DNA of 8,582 bases, taken from assembly GCA_016841005.1 (NCBI GenBank), contig JAEORG010000458.1, positions 1 to 8,582 on the forward strand. The letters run 5' to 3'. The stretch is from Candidatus Thorarchaeota archaeon. Lineage in GTDB: Archaea; Asgardarchaeota; Thorarchaeia; Thorarchaeales; Thorarchaeaceae. Below, piece after piece: positions 1-7,062 of the stretch; positions within the stretch are counted from its first letter, which is position 1, and each line of letters begins with the position of its first letter. The position numbers and the translations under genes are program-made. A model generated the notes under the pieces. It had not been told where the DNA came from, searched no databases, and saw only the letters and a list, made by a program, of their open reading frames with translations.

Positions 1-1027
1 AGGTTTCACTTTGTATAAGGTCACTTACATCTGGTAAAATTTTCCTAAGAGAATTTATCAGGTGTTTTACTGTTTCGCAAATTTTCTCAAACCCTTCTTG
101 TCCCCACAAACGTTGTTTATTCGCAAAGAGACATCTACCTCCACAAACTTGGAACTCGTCACAAGATGGACAGGGCTCGTCTACTTTCATGATATCTTGA
201 AGATGTGAAGGATCTGTTCTCCAGATGTCCCCTACCAGAGAGAAATCCCAAGCTGGTGAAATTGGACACATTCCAATCCGGCCATCTACGTGAATAGCAA
301 AGGTGTCTAGACCCGAGCCGCATCGAAGCAATGATCCCTCATCTTTGAGAAGCGTGTACATTAGTGGTTTGAAAGGTACGATTCCTTCTACTACACCCTG
401 TTGCATCCTCGCAAACCATAGTTCCACAAGTTTGGTAATTCCAGGATTATATGACTCGACCAACCACTTATCAAAATCTTCCCAATTACCCTCTGCGTCC
501 CATACTACATTAAGTTGCCAATGCACATTCTTGAAGGTAGGTCTTCGAAGATTTAGTAAATGCGTAACCTCTCTATAGATATCACTCTCTTGAGAAACAG
601 CCATTCTGGCAACTACATCACCTTGGTATCCAATTTCCTCAAGCCACTTCACATTCTCAATCACTCTTCTGTAAACACCACTTGAGCGATATCCATCTGT
701 GACTTCTTCTCTTCCATCAATTGATACTAATATAGAATGAAAACGTTTGATATATTCTGCAGGTACTCTGTTTAGTAATAGGGCATTTGTCTGGAGCATG
801 AACCGAGTACTGGGAAATCTATCCATCATTTTTGACATAAGCTCTATGCGAAGTAATGGTTCTCCACCATAGAACATTAACTGTGGAGATTCATCTTGCT
901 CAATGAACTTTGCCAAGTCGTCTAAAGAATATTGGAGTTCAGTCACTGGACCCACGTCTTCACCACCATGACAGTACGAACAATTGAGATTACAATTTCT
1001 TGTCAGTACGATATGATAGTTCAACAT
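1..1027 (-). CDS. Radical SAM enzyme with SPASM domain, putative peptide/protein-modifying (C-terminus cut by window edge)
   Basis: Probable cytosolic iron-sulfur enzyme that cleaves S-adenosylmethionine to start radical chemistry on a peptide or protein. The visible 342 residues begin MLNYHIVLTRNCNLNCSYC, giving the radical SAM CX3CX2C motif at C12, C16 and C19. GGEP follows at 54-57 and SIDG at 102-105. The C-terminal third carries a full seven-cysteine SPASM pattern: C236-X12-G-X4-C254, then C286-X2-C289-X5-C295-X3-C299, then C317. SPASM domains normally bind two auxiliary 4Fe-4S clusters and are typical of RiPP-maturing and related enzymes. The CGGRC-type ending recalls an archaeal family that I remember as TIGR04084, not checked. 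The ATG is the only ATG/GTG/TTG between the upstream stop and the first cysteine motif, and GGAGAG lies 5 bases before it. It is the third gene of the minus-strand operon, 60 bp after the surface-protein gene. No stop is reached, though little probably remains after C317. The substrate is unknown. Confidence 0.9.
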   Translation of the reverse strand, partial: MLNYHIVLTRNCNLNCSYCHGGEDVGPVTELQYSLDDLAKFIEQDESPQLMFYGGEPLLRIELMSKMMDRFPSTRFMLQTNALLLNRVPAEYIKRFHSILVSIDGREEVTDGYRSSGVYRRVIENVKWLEEIGYQGDVVARMAVSQESDIYREVTHLLNLRRPTFKNVHWQLNVVWDAEGNWEDFDKWLVESYNPGITKLVELWFARMQQGVVEGIVPFKPLMYTLLKDEGSLLRCGSGLDTFAIHVDGRIGMCPISPAWDFSLVGDIWRTDPSHLQDIMKVDEPCPSCDEFQVCGGRCLFANKQRLWGQEGFEKICETVKHLINSLRKILPDVSDLIQSET

Positions 1028-1087
1028 ATAGGCTCTCCAGAGATACGCCTCTCCCCATCTGATACTGCATAAAGCTTGCTCTAGCGA
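1028..1087 (-). other. 60-bp spacer between surface-protein and radical SAM genes, open in frame
   Basis: This gap contains no terminator or promoter that I can see. Read on the minus strand it is 20 sense codons with no stop, in the same frame as both flanking genes. Only the TAG at 1088-1090 separates the two coding regions. The Shine-Dalgarno-like GGAGAG of the radical SAM gene lies at its 3' end. The short spacing supports co-transcription. Confidence 0.6.
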
Positions 1088-4000
1088 CTAATTCATTGAT
1101 GTCCTCAAATCATGAATTCTCTTCTCGAGTCTCTGAACTGTTCTTAGATATGTTCTCGAACCTTGTTCTGAAAGAAGCTCCTTCTCTTGGTTAACATATT
1201 GAAGTAACTTCTCTAATCTTCGTTGAGCTTCTCTATGTTTACCTTGCTCGATGAGATTCTGAGCATGTCGTTCCTCATGGATCAGCCATTGCATGAAATC
1301 GTGTGAACTATCCTCACCAACTACGGATTCCCTCCCATCGTAGAGCCAAGGCTTCTCAACATCATCCATTAAATCATAAGTCATGTCTTTTCGTGGTTCA
1401 ACTCGAGTCTGTTCTTGGATGATGTCTGGTTCTTGAGTGACTATGACATCTTTCTTTGGTCTTGGCTCTCTCTTTATTGAATAGAGACCAATTCCAATCA
1501 CTGCAACTGCTAATACCAGAACGATGTAGATTCCATAATAGAGAATCGGTTCATGGGGTGGAACTACTGCACTTAGAGGATCGAAACCAAAAGATGCTTC
1601 CCAACCATCTGGGAATGAGTCCAGATCTGTATCAAATATGTTAACATCTGTGCCAAGTTCGAAGATTTCAGACCCATCAGTTGCGCCATCTAGGTCACTA
1701 TCTGCGACAATTGGGTTGGATGAATATACAAAGATTTCTTCGTAATCTGAAAGTTCGTCTTGATCACTATCAGTTGAGTTTGGGTTTGTATGATAGATAA
1801 TCACTTCATCGTAATCTGAGATGAGGTCATAATCGGTGTCATTTAAAGCTGGGGAACTACCATAATGATTAACTTCCATACCATCAGGCAGGGAATCATG
1901 ATCACTGTCAGCCAAAAGAGGATTTGAGCCATAAATCAGAACTTCCTGACCATCAAGCAAAGAGTCCATATCCGAATCATTGTTTCTAGGGTCTGTATTG
2001 TATTCATTGATTTCTAAGGAATCGAGCAGAAAGTCTGAATCAGTATCCGGATTTGATCCTGATGTCATGTAAATGTAGGTCTCTTCGAAATCATCTAACC
2101 CATCAAAATCCGAATCTGTGAGAGTTGGCGAGAGACCCAACATAACCTCGTTCCCATCGAGTATCAAATCATGGTCGGTGTCGTTGTTGAGGTTCGATGT
2201 TCGATAGAATCTTTCTGAATACACTGATAGCATATCTCTATCTGCATCTAAAATTTCCATTGAACCAACATGCGAGAAATCACTTGCACCTCCTTCCCCT
2301 TGCCAAAAGATGCGATTTCCTGAGTTTTTCAATTGAATCGAATATAGTGTGCCATCCAAGCATCCCACAACAAGATCCAATGTTGAATTTGTCCCCATAT
2401 CACCGATAGATATTGCAGAATCAATAGGATTTGGAAATGATATGTCCCAAAGAGGAATATCTTGTGAGTTAGTGAAGGCCGAAATAGTCCCTTCAGCAGT
2501 ACCAACAAGAATCTCCAACGCTCCATTCCCTGTAACATCTACTGTAGTAGGATTAGCGATAATTGCTGCTTCAAGATATCTGACCCAACTGTGAGCTCCA
2601 TCACTTCCTCTTATGGAGTGTAACTCACCAAGGTCGTTTCCGAATAGAATATCGTATTCCGACGGTTCTGCATTATACAGTGAAAGTGCAGTAATGCTAC
2701 CTTCATAGTTTTTTGTAATCCATAGACTAGAGCCGTCCCGACCATCAAGTGCGACTATCCTACAAGCAGATACTCCCAGAATTATGTCTATATACGAGTC
2801 CGCATTCAAATCGGCCGCAACCATTTCATGAACACTATATCCAGAAACCGATTCCTCCCAAAGGGATAAACCTGTAGCTCCTGAAATTGCTGTAACATCT
2901 CCACCTGAATCACCAATAATAACATCAAGAACGCCATCGTGGTTTACATCTACAATAACAGGTGAACAGGTTATTCCATATGTTGAAGCGTAAATCCAAA
3001 GAGCCCTTCCCGAAAGCCCTTCAAGTGCATAAACATAACCAGAAGATGTAGCTGCTATCACTTCTGTTGTTTCATCATCGTCAAGGTCAACAATTACTGG
3101 AGATGCCCGGAGGTATCCCTGGATTTCCGTCATTGCTGAGGTTGAAGTTGTCACTGTTACAGTAAGTGAATATAGACCAGATCCACTGTAAGCACGAACC
3201 ATCAGATACCAAGTTCCTGCACCAGGATTTTCAATTAGAAGGTCTTCTCCTGTTGTTGAATATCCCCTGAAATCGTAAGATGAAATCGTAGGAACATATC
3301 CCAATCCTCCGTATAGGTCGAAATCATTACTACCACAGTCTAGAACAAGATGCATACTAACAGTACTTTCGGGAACTTCAATGCTATGAACTTCTTCATC
3401 TCCAGGAGCAGAAAGAGAATTAGTAAAGAGAGTGATCTCATCTTCTACCTCTCCCTCGTATTCAACAACCACCCCGAAGTCATATGGTCCTGTTCCACTA
3501 TATGAATGCACCATGAAGTTCCAAGTACCTGACTCGGGTGTCGTGACTGTGATGTCTTCACCAGTGCCAGTATATCCTCGGTAATCGTAATTTGATGTGT
3601 CAGGTTCATATTCATGAGCAATGTATAGATCGTAATCATTATCTCCGCATTCAAGTATTAGACGCATTCTTTTTGCATTCTCTTCTACGTTGATTGAATA
3701 TCTGTGTAAATCGCCTTCATAATTCAGAGTACCTGTCCAATGGAATTCCTCTTCTGGAGGGCTCCAGAATCTGGAACCGTCTTCACCATTGAGAACGTAA
3801 ATATTCCCTCCTTCACTTCCAACCACGACTTCGGGATTATTGTCATTATCTAAATCACCAACAGCAGGTGAGCAACTGATCCTGTCTAGTGAAGTGTATT
3901 CCCAAAGCTCTGTTCCATCTTCTCCATTTACAGAGTAAATTCCCCCTTCCATTGTACCAAATACTGCCTCTAATAATCCGTCACCATTCAGATCGTACAG

Positions 4001-4168
4001 GGCGGGTGTTGTTTCGATAGATGCTACAGTAGAAAATGACCAACTACTATCAAATCCCTCAGTTGGAATTACAACCTGATTACCAATCTCATTGATGATT
4101 AAATATGTAAGAAGCCCACTTGCTAGTATGAGTGCAAATATTCCTATGGCACCTTTTCTTCTGTTCAT
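1088..4168 (-). CDS. Large membrane-anchored surface protein: beta-propeller with inserted PPC pair, Asp-rich calcium-type repeats, cytosolic coiled-coil tail
   Basis: Exported, membrane-anchored protein of about 1026 residues; exact function unknown. After MNRRKG comes a hydrophobic anchor (7-25). An FG-GAP/PQQ-like beta-propeller of about eight blades runs from 40 to 650, with repeated signatures such as DLNGDGLLEAVFG and DVNHDGVLDVIIG. Two PPC-like domains (about 142-236 and 244-340) sit between blades two and three. Nine repeats of about 23 residues (662-868) with DxDxDxxxD-E spacing resemble thrombospondin type 3/EF-hand-like calcium loops. A second helix (875-898) leads into a charged tail that ends in a heptad-like coiled coil (about 955-1026). 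Predicted topology is both ends inside and the bulk outside. I prefer ATG 4168 because GAGG lies 9 bases upstream and a basic signal anchor follows. A TTG at 4240 after AAAGGGA would add 24 residues and lies 9 bp from the preceding stop. Plausible roles are adhesin, sensor or scaffold. No catalytic motif was recognised. Confidence 0.88.
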   Translation of the reverse strand: MNRRKGAIGIFALILASGLLTYLIINEIGNQVVIPTEGFDSSWSFSTVASIETTPALYDLNGDGLLEAVFGTMEGGIYSVNGEDGTELWEYTSLDRISCSPAVGDLDNDNNPEVVVGSEGGNIYVLNGEDGSRFWSPPEEEFHWTGTLNYEGDLHRYSINVEENAKRMRLILECGDNDYDLYIAHEYEPDTSNYDYRGYTGTGEDITVTTPESGTWNFMVHSYSGTGPYDFGVVVEYEGEVEDEITLFTNSLSAPGDEEVHSIEVPESTVSMHLVLDCGSNDFDLYGGLGYVPTISSYDFRGYSTTGEDLLIENPGAGTWYLMVRAYSGSGLYSLTVTVTTSTSAMTEIQGYLRASPVIVDLDDDETTEVIAATSSGYVYALEGLSGRALWIYASTYGITCSPVIVDVNHDGVLDVIIGDSGGDVTAISGATGLSLWEESVSGYSVHEMVAADLNADSYIDIILGVSACRIVALDGRDGSSLWITKNYEGSITALSLYNAEPSEYDILFGNDLGELHSIRGSDGAHSWVRYLEAAIIANPTTVDVTGNGALEILVGTAEGTISAFTNSQDIPLWDISFPNPIDSAISIGDMGTNSTLDLVVGCLDGTLYSIQLKNSGNRIFWQGEGGASDFSHVGSMEILDADRDMLSVYSERFYRTSNLNNDTDHDLILDGNEVMLGLSPTLTDSDFDGLDDFEETYIYMTSGSNPDTDSDFLLDSLEINEYNTDPRNNDSDMDSLLDGQEVLIYGSNPLLADSDHDSLPDGMEVNHYGSSPALNDTDYDLISDYDEVIIYHTNPNSTDSDQDELSDYEEIFVYSSNPIVADSDLDGATDGSEIFELGTDVNIFDTDLDSFPDGWEASFGFDPLSAVVPPHEPILYYGIYIVLVLAVAVIGIGLYSIKREPRPKKDVIVTQEPDIIQEQTRVEPRKDMTYDLMDDVEKPWLYDGRESVVGEDSSHDFMQWLIHEERHAQNLIEQGKHREAQRRLEKLLQYVNQEKELLSEQGSRTYLRTVQRLEKRIHDLRTSMN
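1564..2185 (-). repeat. Nine tandem ~69-bp protein-coding repeats (thrombospondin type 3-like Asp loops)
   Basis: The encoded segment has nine units of 21 to 25 residues. Each opens D-T/S-D-x-D and continues to a conserved D/E pair, followed by hydrophobic residues and a YxSNP-like turn. Typical units begin DSDFDGLDDFEE, DSDHDSLPDGMEV and DTDYDLISDYDEV. The third unit (DSDFLLDSLEI) lacks the third Asp of the loop and is shorter. The spacing of acidic side chains is that of calcium-binding loops in thrombospondin type 3 and dockerin/EF-hand-like repeats. The array probably forms a calcium-stiffened stalk between propeller and membrane helix. Nucleotide identity between units is low, so the duplication is old. 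Confidence 0.8.
3149..3745 (-). repeat. Tandem pair of PPC-like (bacterial pre-peptidase C-terminal) domains within the surface protein
   Basis: Two consecutive segments of about 95 residues align by eye. Both contain CGxNDxDLY, then SNYDYRGY or SSYDFRGY, then TGED, then GTW, then YSGxGxY. This order of a DLY strand, GTW and YSGxGxY matches PPC domains (PF04151 by memory), which are beta-sandwiches found next to secreted peptidases and in surface proteins. The pair interrupts the propeller between blades two and three. Each copy keeps one cysteine in the CGxND motif. Confidence 0.7.
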
Positions 4169-4249
4169 GTGGTTGGCCCTCAAAAGAGGTGAGTAAACTT
4201 CTATGCATTCCTCACTAACTAGTGATAATGTTTCTGGCAATATATCCCT

Positions 4250-4708
4250 TTAGACAAGTTTGAGCTTCCAAAGGCGATAGGATTCAAACCAACCAAATAA
4301 TGCACCTATGGCTCCTACAGCTATTGCGATGTATCTGTCGAATATACCGATAGAAGTGTAGAATGAAAGAATAACATAGGCCAATGTGAATACTGTGAAA
4401 AAGAAAGCGACAAATGTGTAACGTGGAAGGAGTACTCCTCTGTACCCAACGAAATTTCTCAAGACTCCAACTTTCACTAGCCGTTTTAGCTCGTAATTGT
4501 TCTCTGGACTTTTTAAGATAAGATCCATATCCACAAGTTTAGAAAGATGATGGCTAGCAACTGATGGGCTTGACATTGAGAGAGCTCTCTGAACTTCTCT
4601 CACACCAACAGGAATACCTTGTTGAATCATGTACCAATATACCCGAAGTGTATTACCCTTAAGCTCTGATTCAACCTCATCAGCAATCGATTTGTCATCC
4701 AAGGCCAA
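4250..4708 (-). CDS. Membrane-tethered winged-helix transcriptional regulator
   Basis: DNA-binding protein of about 152 residues with its regulator domain at the N-terminus and a membrane hairpin at the C-terminus. Residues 18-80 look like an ArsR/MarR-type winged helix: a helix at 20-30, VGVREVQRALS (34-44), a recognition helix near 46-60 containing SPSVASHHLSKL, then a wing at 62-76. Two hydrophobic helices follow at about 95-116 and 122-146, ending in a basic tail (WKLKLV), which should leave the DNA-binding half in the cytoplasm. No effector or metal-binding cluster is evident. The only fitting starts are non-ATG: TTG 4708 is used here (another TTG lies two codons later), and the first in-frame ATG is M27, which would cut the fold. 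It heads the minus-strand operon, and its TAA lies close to the next gene. It probably controls its own operon, the divergent genes, or both. The start is uncertain; the family call is firm. Confidence 0.85.
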   Translation of the reverse strand: MALDDKSIADEVESELKGNTLRVYWYMIQQGIPVGVREVQRALSMSSPSVASHHLSKLVDMDLILKSPENNYELKRLVKVGVLRNFVGYRGVLLPRYTFVAFFFTVFTLAYVILSFYTSIGIFDRYIAIAVGAIGALFGWFESYRLWKLKLV

Positions 4709-4733
4709 TACCCATGTTGTTAGTTTCTAAGAG

Positions 4734-4741
4734 CCAAATAA
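4734..4741 (-). promoter_or_regulatory. Candidate TATA box for the regulator-led operon
   Basis: Read on the minus strand this is TTATTTGG, preceded by a purine-rich GAAAGAGAAGGGG stretch that could serve as the TFB-recognition element. Its centre is about 30 bases before the TTG start of the regulator. Archaeal transcription usually begins 22 to 27 bases after the TATA centre, so the transcript would be leaderless or nearly so. This fits the absence of a Shine-Dalgarno there. A short inverted repeat, TTAG-TTT-CTAA, lies at 4720-4730 near the predicted start. Assignment is by position and composition only. Confidence 0.35.
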
Positions 4742-4795
4742 CCCCTTCTCTTTCAGCCACTGTTCTAAAATCTGAACAATGTGTTCTATACCATG

Positions 4796-4819
4796 GTACT
4801 AAGTACAATTAGTACAATA
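4796..4819. promoter_or_regulatory. Candidate operator: palindrome plus tandem repeat of AGTAC half-sites
   Basis: The sequence GTACT-A-AGTAC (4796-4806) is a near-perfect 11-bp palindrome. It overlaps two head-to-tail 9-bp copies, AGTACAATT (4802-4810) and AGTACAATA (4811-4819). This gives three half-sites in 20 bp, ending 8 bases before the ATG of the DUF3160 gene. Such a cluster at or near a start site is typical of a repressor operator. The neighbouring divergent winged-helix gene is the obvious candidate binder. A TATA-like TTCTATA lies at 4785-4791, which would put the transcription start inside the repeats. Confidence 0.4.
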
Positions 4820-4827
4820 ATAGATGT

Positions 4828-7062
4828 ATGATTCTCATAGGTGTAATTAGAGCAATAGATAGTACTACTAGAAGGAAGATGATGGCAGGAAGTCTTGCCG
4901 CTTCAATGCTCGCTGTTAGTCTCGTTGTTTCAATAGGCTTCTTTGGTGGTATCTTTAATACTACTCCTTCTGGATCTTACACTCCAACCTATGGAGAAAT
5001 AGTTACAATTACTGATACTGTATCAACTGCATTTGCAGATTATATTCCGTATAGCGAAGAATTTACCTTGAATGCACCAGTATACTCCGTTGCTCTAGGG
5101 TTGGCAAATGTGATAAATGCCGCTAGCTTCCCAGACCTAACTCCTGAACAAAAAGCACTCATTGAACAGAATGGATTTGTAGTAATTCCTCAAGACACCT
5201 ATGATCAAATCTATGATATTTACAAAGCCGATGAGGATGACAATATCCCCATTTTCATTACAAGTGATGCTGTCCTACATGCATTTCATGTCTGCTATGA
5301 CCTTGCCCTTCGACAGGCTGAAGTGTACTCATTCTGGAGTCTTCTTGGCAATCTGACGTTTTCGATGTTGGAGGATTCCTATAATCTATATCTTGATGCA
5401 CCTGAAGGTCTATGGAAAGAAGCAGCCCTACGGAATCTAGCCTATTTTACAGTTGCTGCATACTTGCTCGATAATACAACAACGGTTCGGTCTGAAGTAG
5501 CTTCTATGGTGAACCCTGTTCTAGACCTAATAGAAGAACATTCTCAAGTCACTAAAGATTGGTTCATGGGATACAAAGAAGACTTTACACAATTCGTACC
5601 AAGAGGACATTATACACGTAGTGAAACACTGAGTAAGTTTTTCATGGTGATGATGTGGTATGGTCGAACTCAGTTCAGACTTCTTGATGAGATTGGATTA
5701 CAACATACCCCTCAAGCTATTCTAATAGCTATGTCACTCAATAATCCAGTATCTGGTCTTGGTATCTCATTATCTGGTTACGAAGTCTGGGATGCAATCT
5801 ATCAGCCAACAGTGTTTTTTGTAGGTGCTGCAGATGATCTCCTTCCCACTGAATATAATCAGTTAATCAGTGAAATATATGGACCTTCCCCCACTTGGTC
5901 AACTCTTCAGGATGAAAATATTCTAACCCAGTTCATAGAAGCAGCGAATGAGCTCCGGGAACCGTTAATCCTTGGTTCTCCAATCAATGATACAGATGAT
6001 CTCAACGTGACAAAGGGAATGCGACTAATGGGTCAACGGTTTATCCCAGATAGCTACATCCTATCACAGCTTGTCTATGACAATGTTGGGACTCGCCTCA
6101 ATCCTAGGTTGATGCCAAAAGGTCTAGATGTGATGGCAGCTTTTGGTTCAGAGAGGGCGTGGGAACTCCTGGATGATCAGAAGGAGTATGAGAACTACGT
6201 TGAACAGATGACAATGCTCCGATATATGATTGGAAACATGACAGATGAAGATTGGACAAAGAATCTGTATTATCTCTGGCTCTATTCATTACTTCCTCTA
6301 CTCACAGAGCCTGGAGATGGGTATCCGTTCTTCATGCAGAACCAAGCATGGGTGGATAAACAGCTGAATACTGCATTAGGGTCTTGGACTGAACTACGAC
6401 ACGATACAATACTCTATGCAAAACAATCATACACTGCTGAATTAACTTCAATGCCACCTCCAGCTGCTGGATATGTGGAACCAGTGCCGAGATTGTATTC
6501 TCGATTAGCCTCACTTTGCAATATGATGGGTACAGGTCTAGAATCAAGGGGTCTATTATCGGATGATATGGAGATGCGATTAGATATGCTTGGTGAATTC
6601 CTTCTCCAATTAAAATCGATTTCTGAGAAACAACTTGCCAATATTCCACTGAACTCAACAGAGGACGATCTCTTTCGAAGTGCAGACACGATTCTATCCT
6701 TAGTTGCATCTTATCCAGAGGATAGTGTACTCACATCCGATGCTGACAAATTCATGTCTATCATCGCCGACGTCCATACGGATACGAATAGAATGGAAGT
6801 ATTAGAAGAGGCAGTTGGTGATCCATTATTCATTATCGTTGCTGTAAGTATCAACGGATATATTCAGCTTGCCCGTGGAGGTACTTTCTCATATTACGAA
6901 TTCAAACAGCCAATTGTAGATAGGTTGACAGATGAGGGATGGAGAGAGATGTTGGACCAAGACTTAGCTCCGGATTATCCCTCATGGACAGAGAGTTTCA
7001 TTTCAATAAACCCAATCACCTCTATATTCTACGTAGCAGACGCTCCTCGAAGTAGCAAGTAA
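4828..7062 (+). CDS. Exported DUF3160-family protein
   Basis: Protein of 744 residues, biochemical function unknown. The N-terminus carries TTRRKMM followed by a hydrophobic stretch (about 19-41), so it is exported and probably held by an uncleaved anchor. No lipobox cysteine is visible. The rest looks like a full-length DUF3160 domain (PF11369 by memory): NGFVVI near 112-117, ITSDAVLHAFH at 144-154, LRHDTILYAKQSY at about 523-535, GYVEPVPRLYSRL from 548, and near the end LARGGTFSYYEF followed by RLTDEGWREML. These hallmarks are spread from start to end, so the gene is intact. The ATG at 4828 has no Shine-Dalgarno and sits just after the AGTAC repeats, which suggests a leaderless or short-leader transcript. 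A second possible start at M18 or M19 would still keep the hydrophobic anchor. It is divergent from the regulator operon and is followed by an exported peptidase. The family assignment is confident; the role is not known to me. Confidence 0.88.
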   Translation: MILIGVIRAIDSTTRRKMMAGSLAASMLAVSLVVSIGFFGGIFNTTPSGSYTPTYGEIVTITDTVSTAFADYIPYSEEFTLNAPVYSVALGLANVINAASFPDLTPEQKALIEQNGFVVIPQDTYDQIYDIYKADEDDNIPIFITSDAVLHAFHVCYDLALRQAEVYSFWSLLGNLTFSMLEDSYNLYLDAPEGLWKEAALRNLAYFTVAAYLLDNTTTVRSEVASMVNPVLDLIEEHSQVTKDWFMGYKEDFTQFVPRGHYTRSETLSKFFMVMMWYGRTQFRLLDEIGLQHTPQAILIAMSLNNPVSGLGISLSGYEVWDAIYQPTVFFVGAADDLLPTEYNQLISEIYGPSPTWSTLQDENILTQFIEAANELREPLILGSPINDTDDLNVTKGMRLMGQRFIPDSYILSQLVYDNVGTRLNPRLMPKGLDVMAAFGSERAWELLDDQKEYENYVEQMTMLRYMIGNMTDEDWTKNLYYLWLYSLLPLLTEPGDGYPFFMQNQAWVDKQLNTALGSWTELRHDTILYAKQSYTAELTSMPPPAAGYVEPVPRLYSRLASLCNMMGTGLESRGLLSDDMEMRLDMLGEFLLQLKSISEKQLANIPLNSTEDDLFRSADTILSLVASYPEDSVLTSDADKFMSIIADVHTDTNRMEVLEEAVGDPLFIIVAVSINGYIQLARGGTFSYYEFKQPIVDRLTDEGWREMLDQDLAPDYPSWTESFISINPITSIFYVADAPRSSK

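Larger units (their letters stand above)
4709..4827. other. Divergent intergenic region (119 bp)
   Basis: This short region must hold the promoters of both gene groups, because the regulator and the DUF3160 gene point away from each other. It contains the candidate minus-strand TATA box and the AGTAC half-site cluster listed separately. It also has an out-of-frame ATG at 4715 on the minus strand that opens a six-codon reading frame (MGIGLG, then TGA at 4695-4697) overlapping the regulator start. I see no RNA gene or larger reading frame in it. Confidence 0.6.

Noticed and set aside
303..578. Plus-strand open frame of 91 codons
   Set aside because: It lies wholly antisense to the radical SAM gene, whose motifs are intact on the minus strand. 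Its translation is Ser/Pro/His-rich with no domain, as expected for a shadow frame.
1564..2185. CRISPR-like or DNA-level tandem repeat array
   Set aside because: The periodicity is at protein level (about 23 residues); DNA identity between units is low and the frame is open throughout.
2197..2594. Small open frames on both strands inside the surface-protein gene
   Set aside because: They overlap the propeller-coding region in other frames, have no ribosome-binding site and show no recognisable composition.
4709..4827. Small RNA or tRNA gene in the divergent intergenic region
   Set aside because: No cloverleaf, no strong stem-loop and no terminator-like end are visible in these 119 bases.
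6104..6709. Minus-strand open frames up to 125 codons
   Set aside because: They are antisense to the conserved C-terminal part of the DUF3160 gene and have no plausible promoter or domain.
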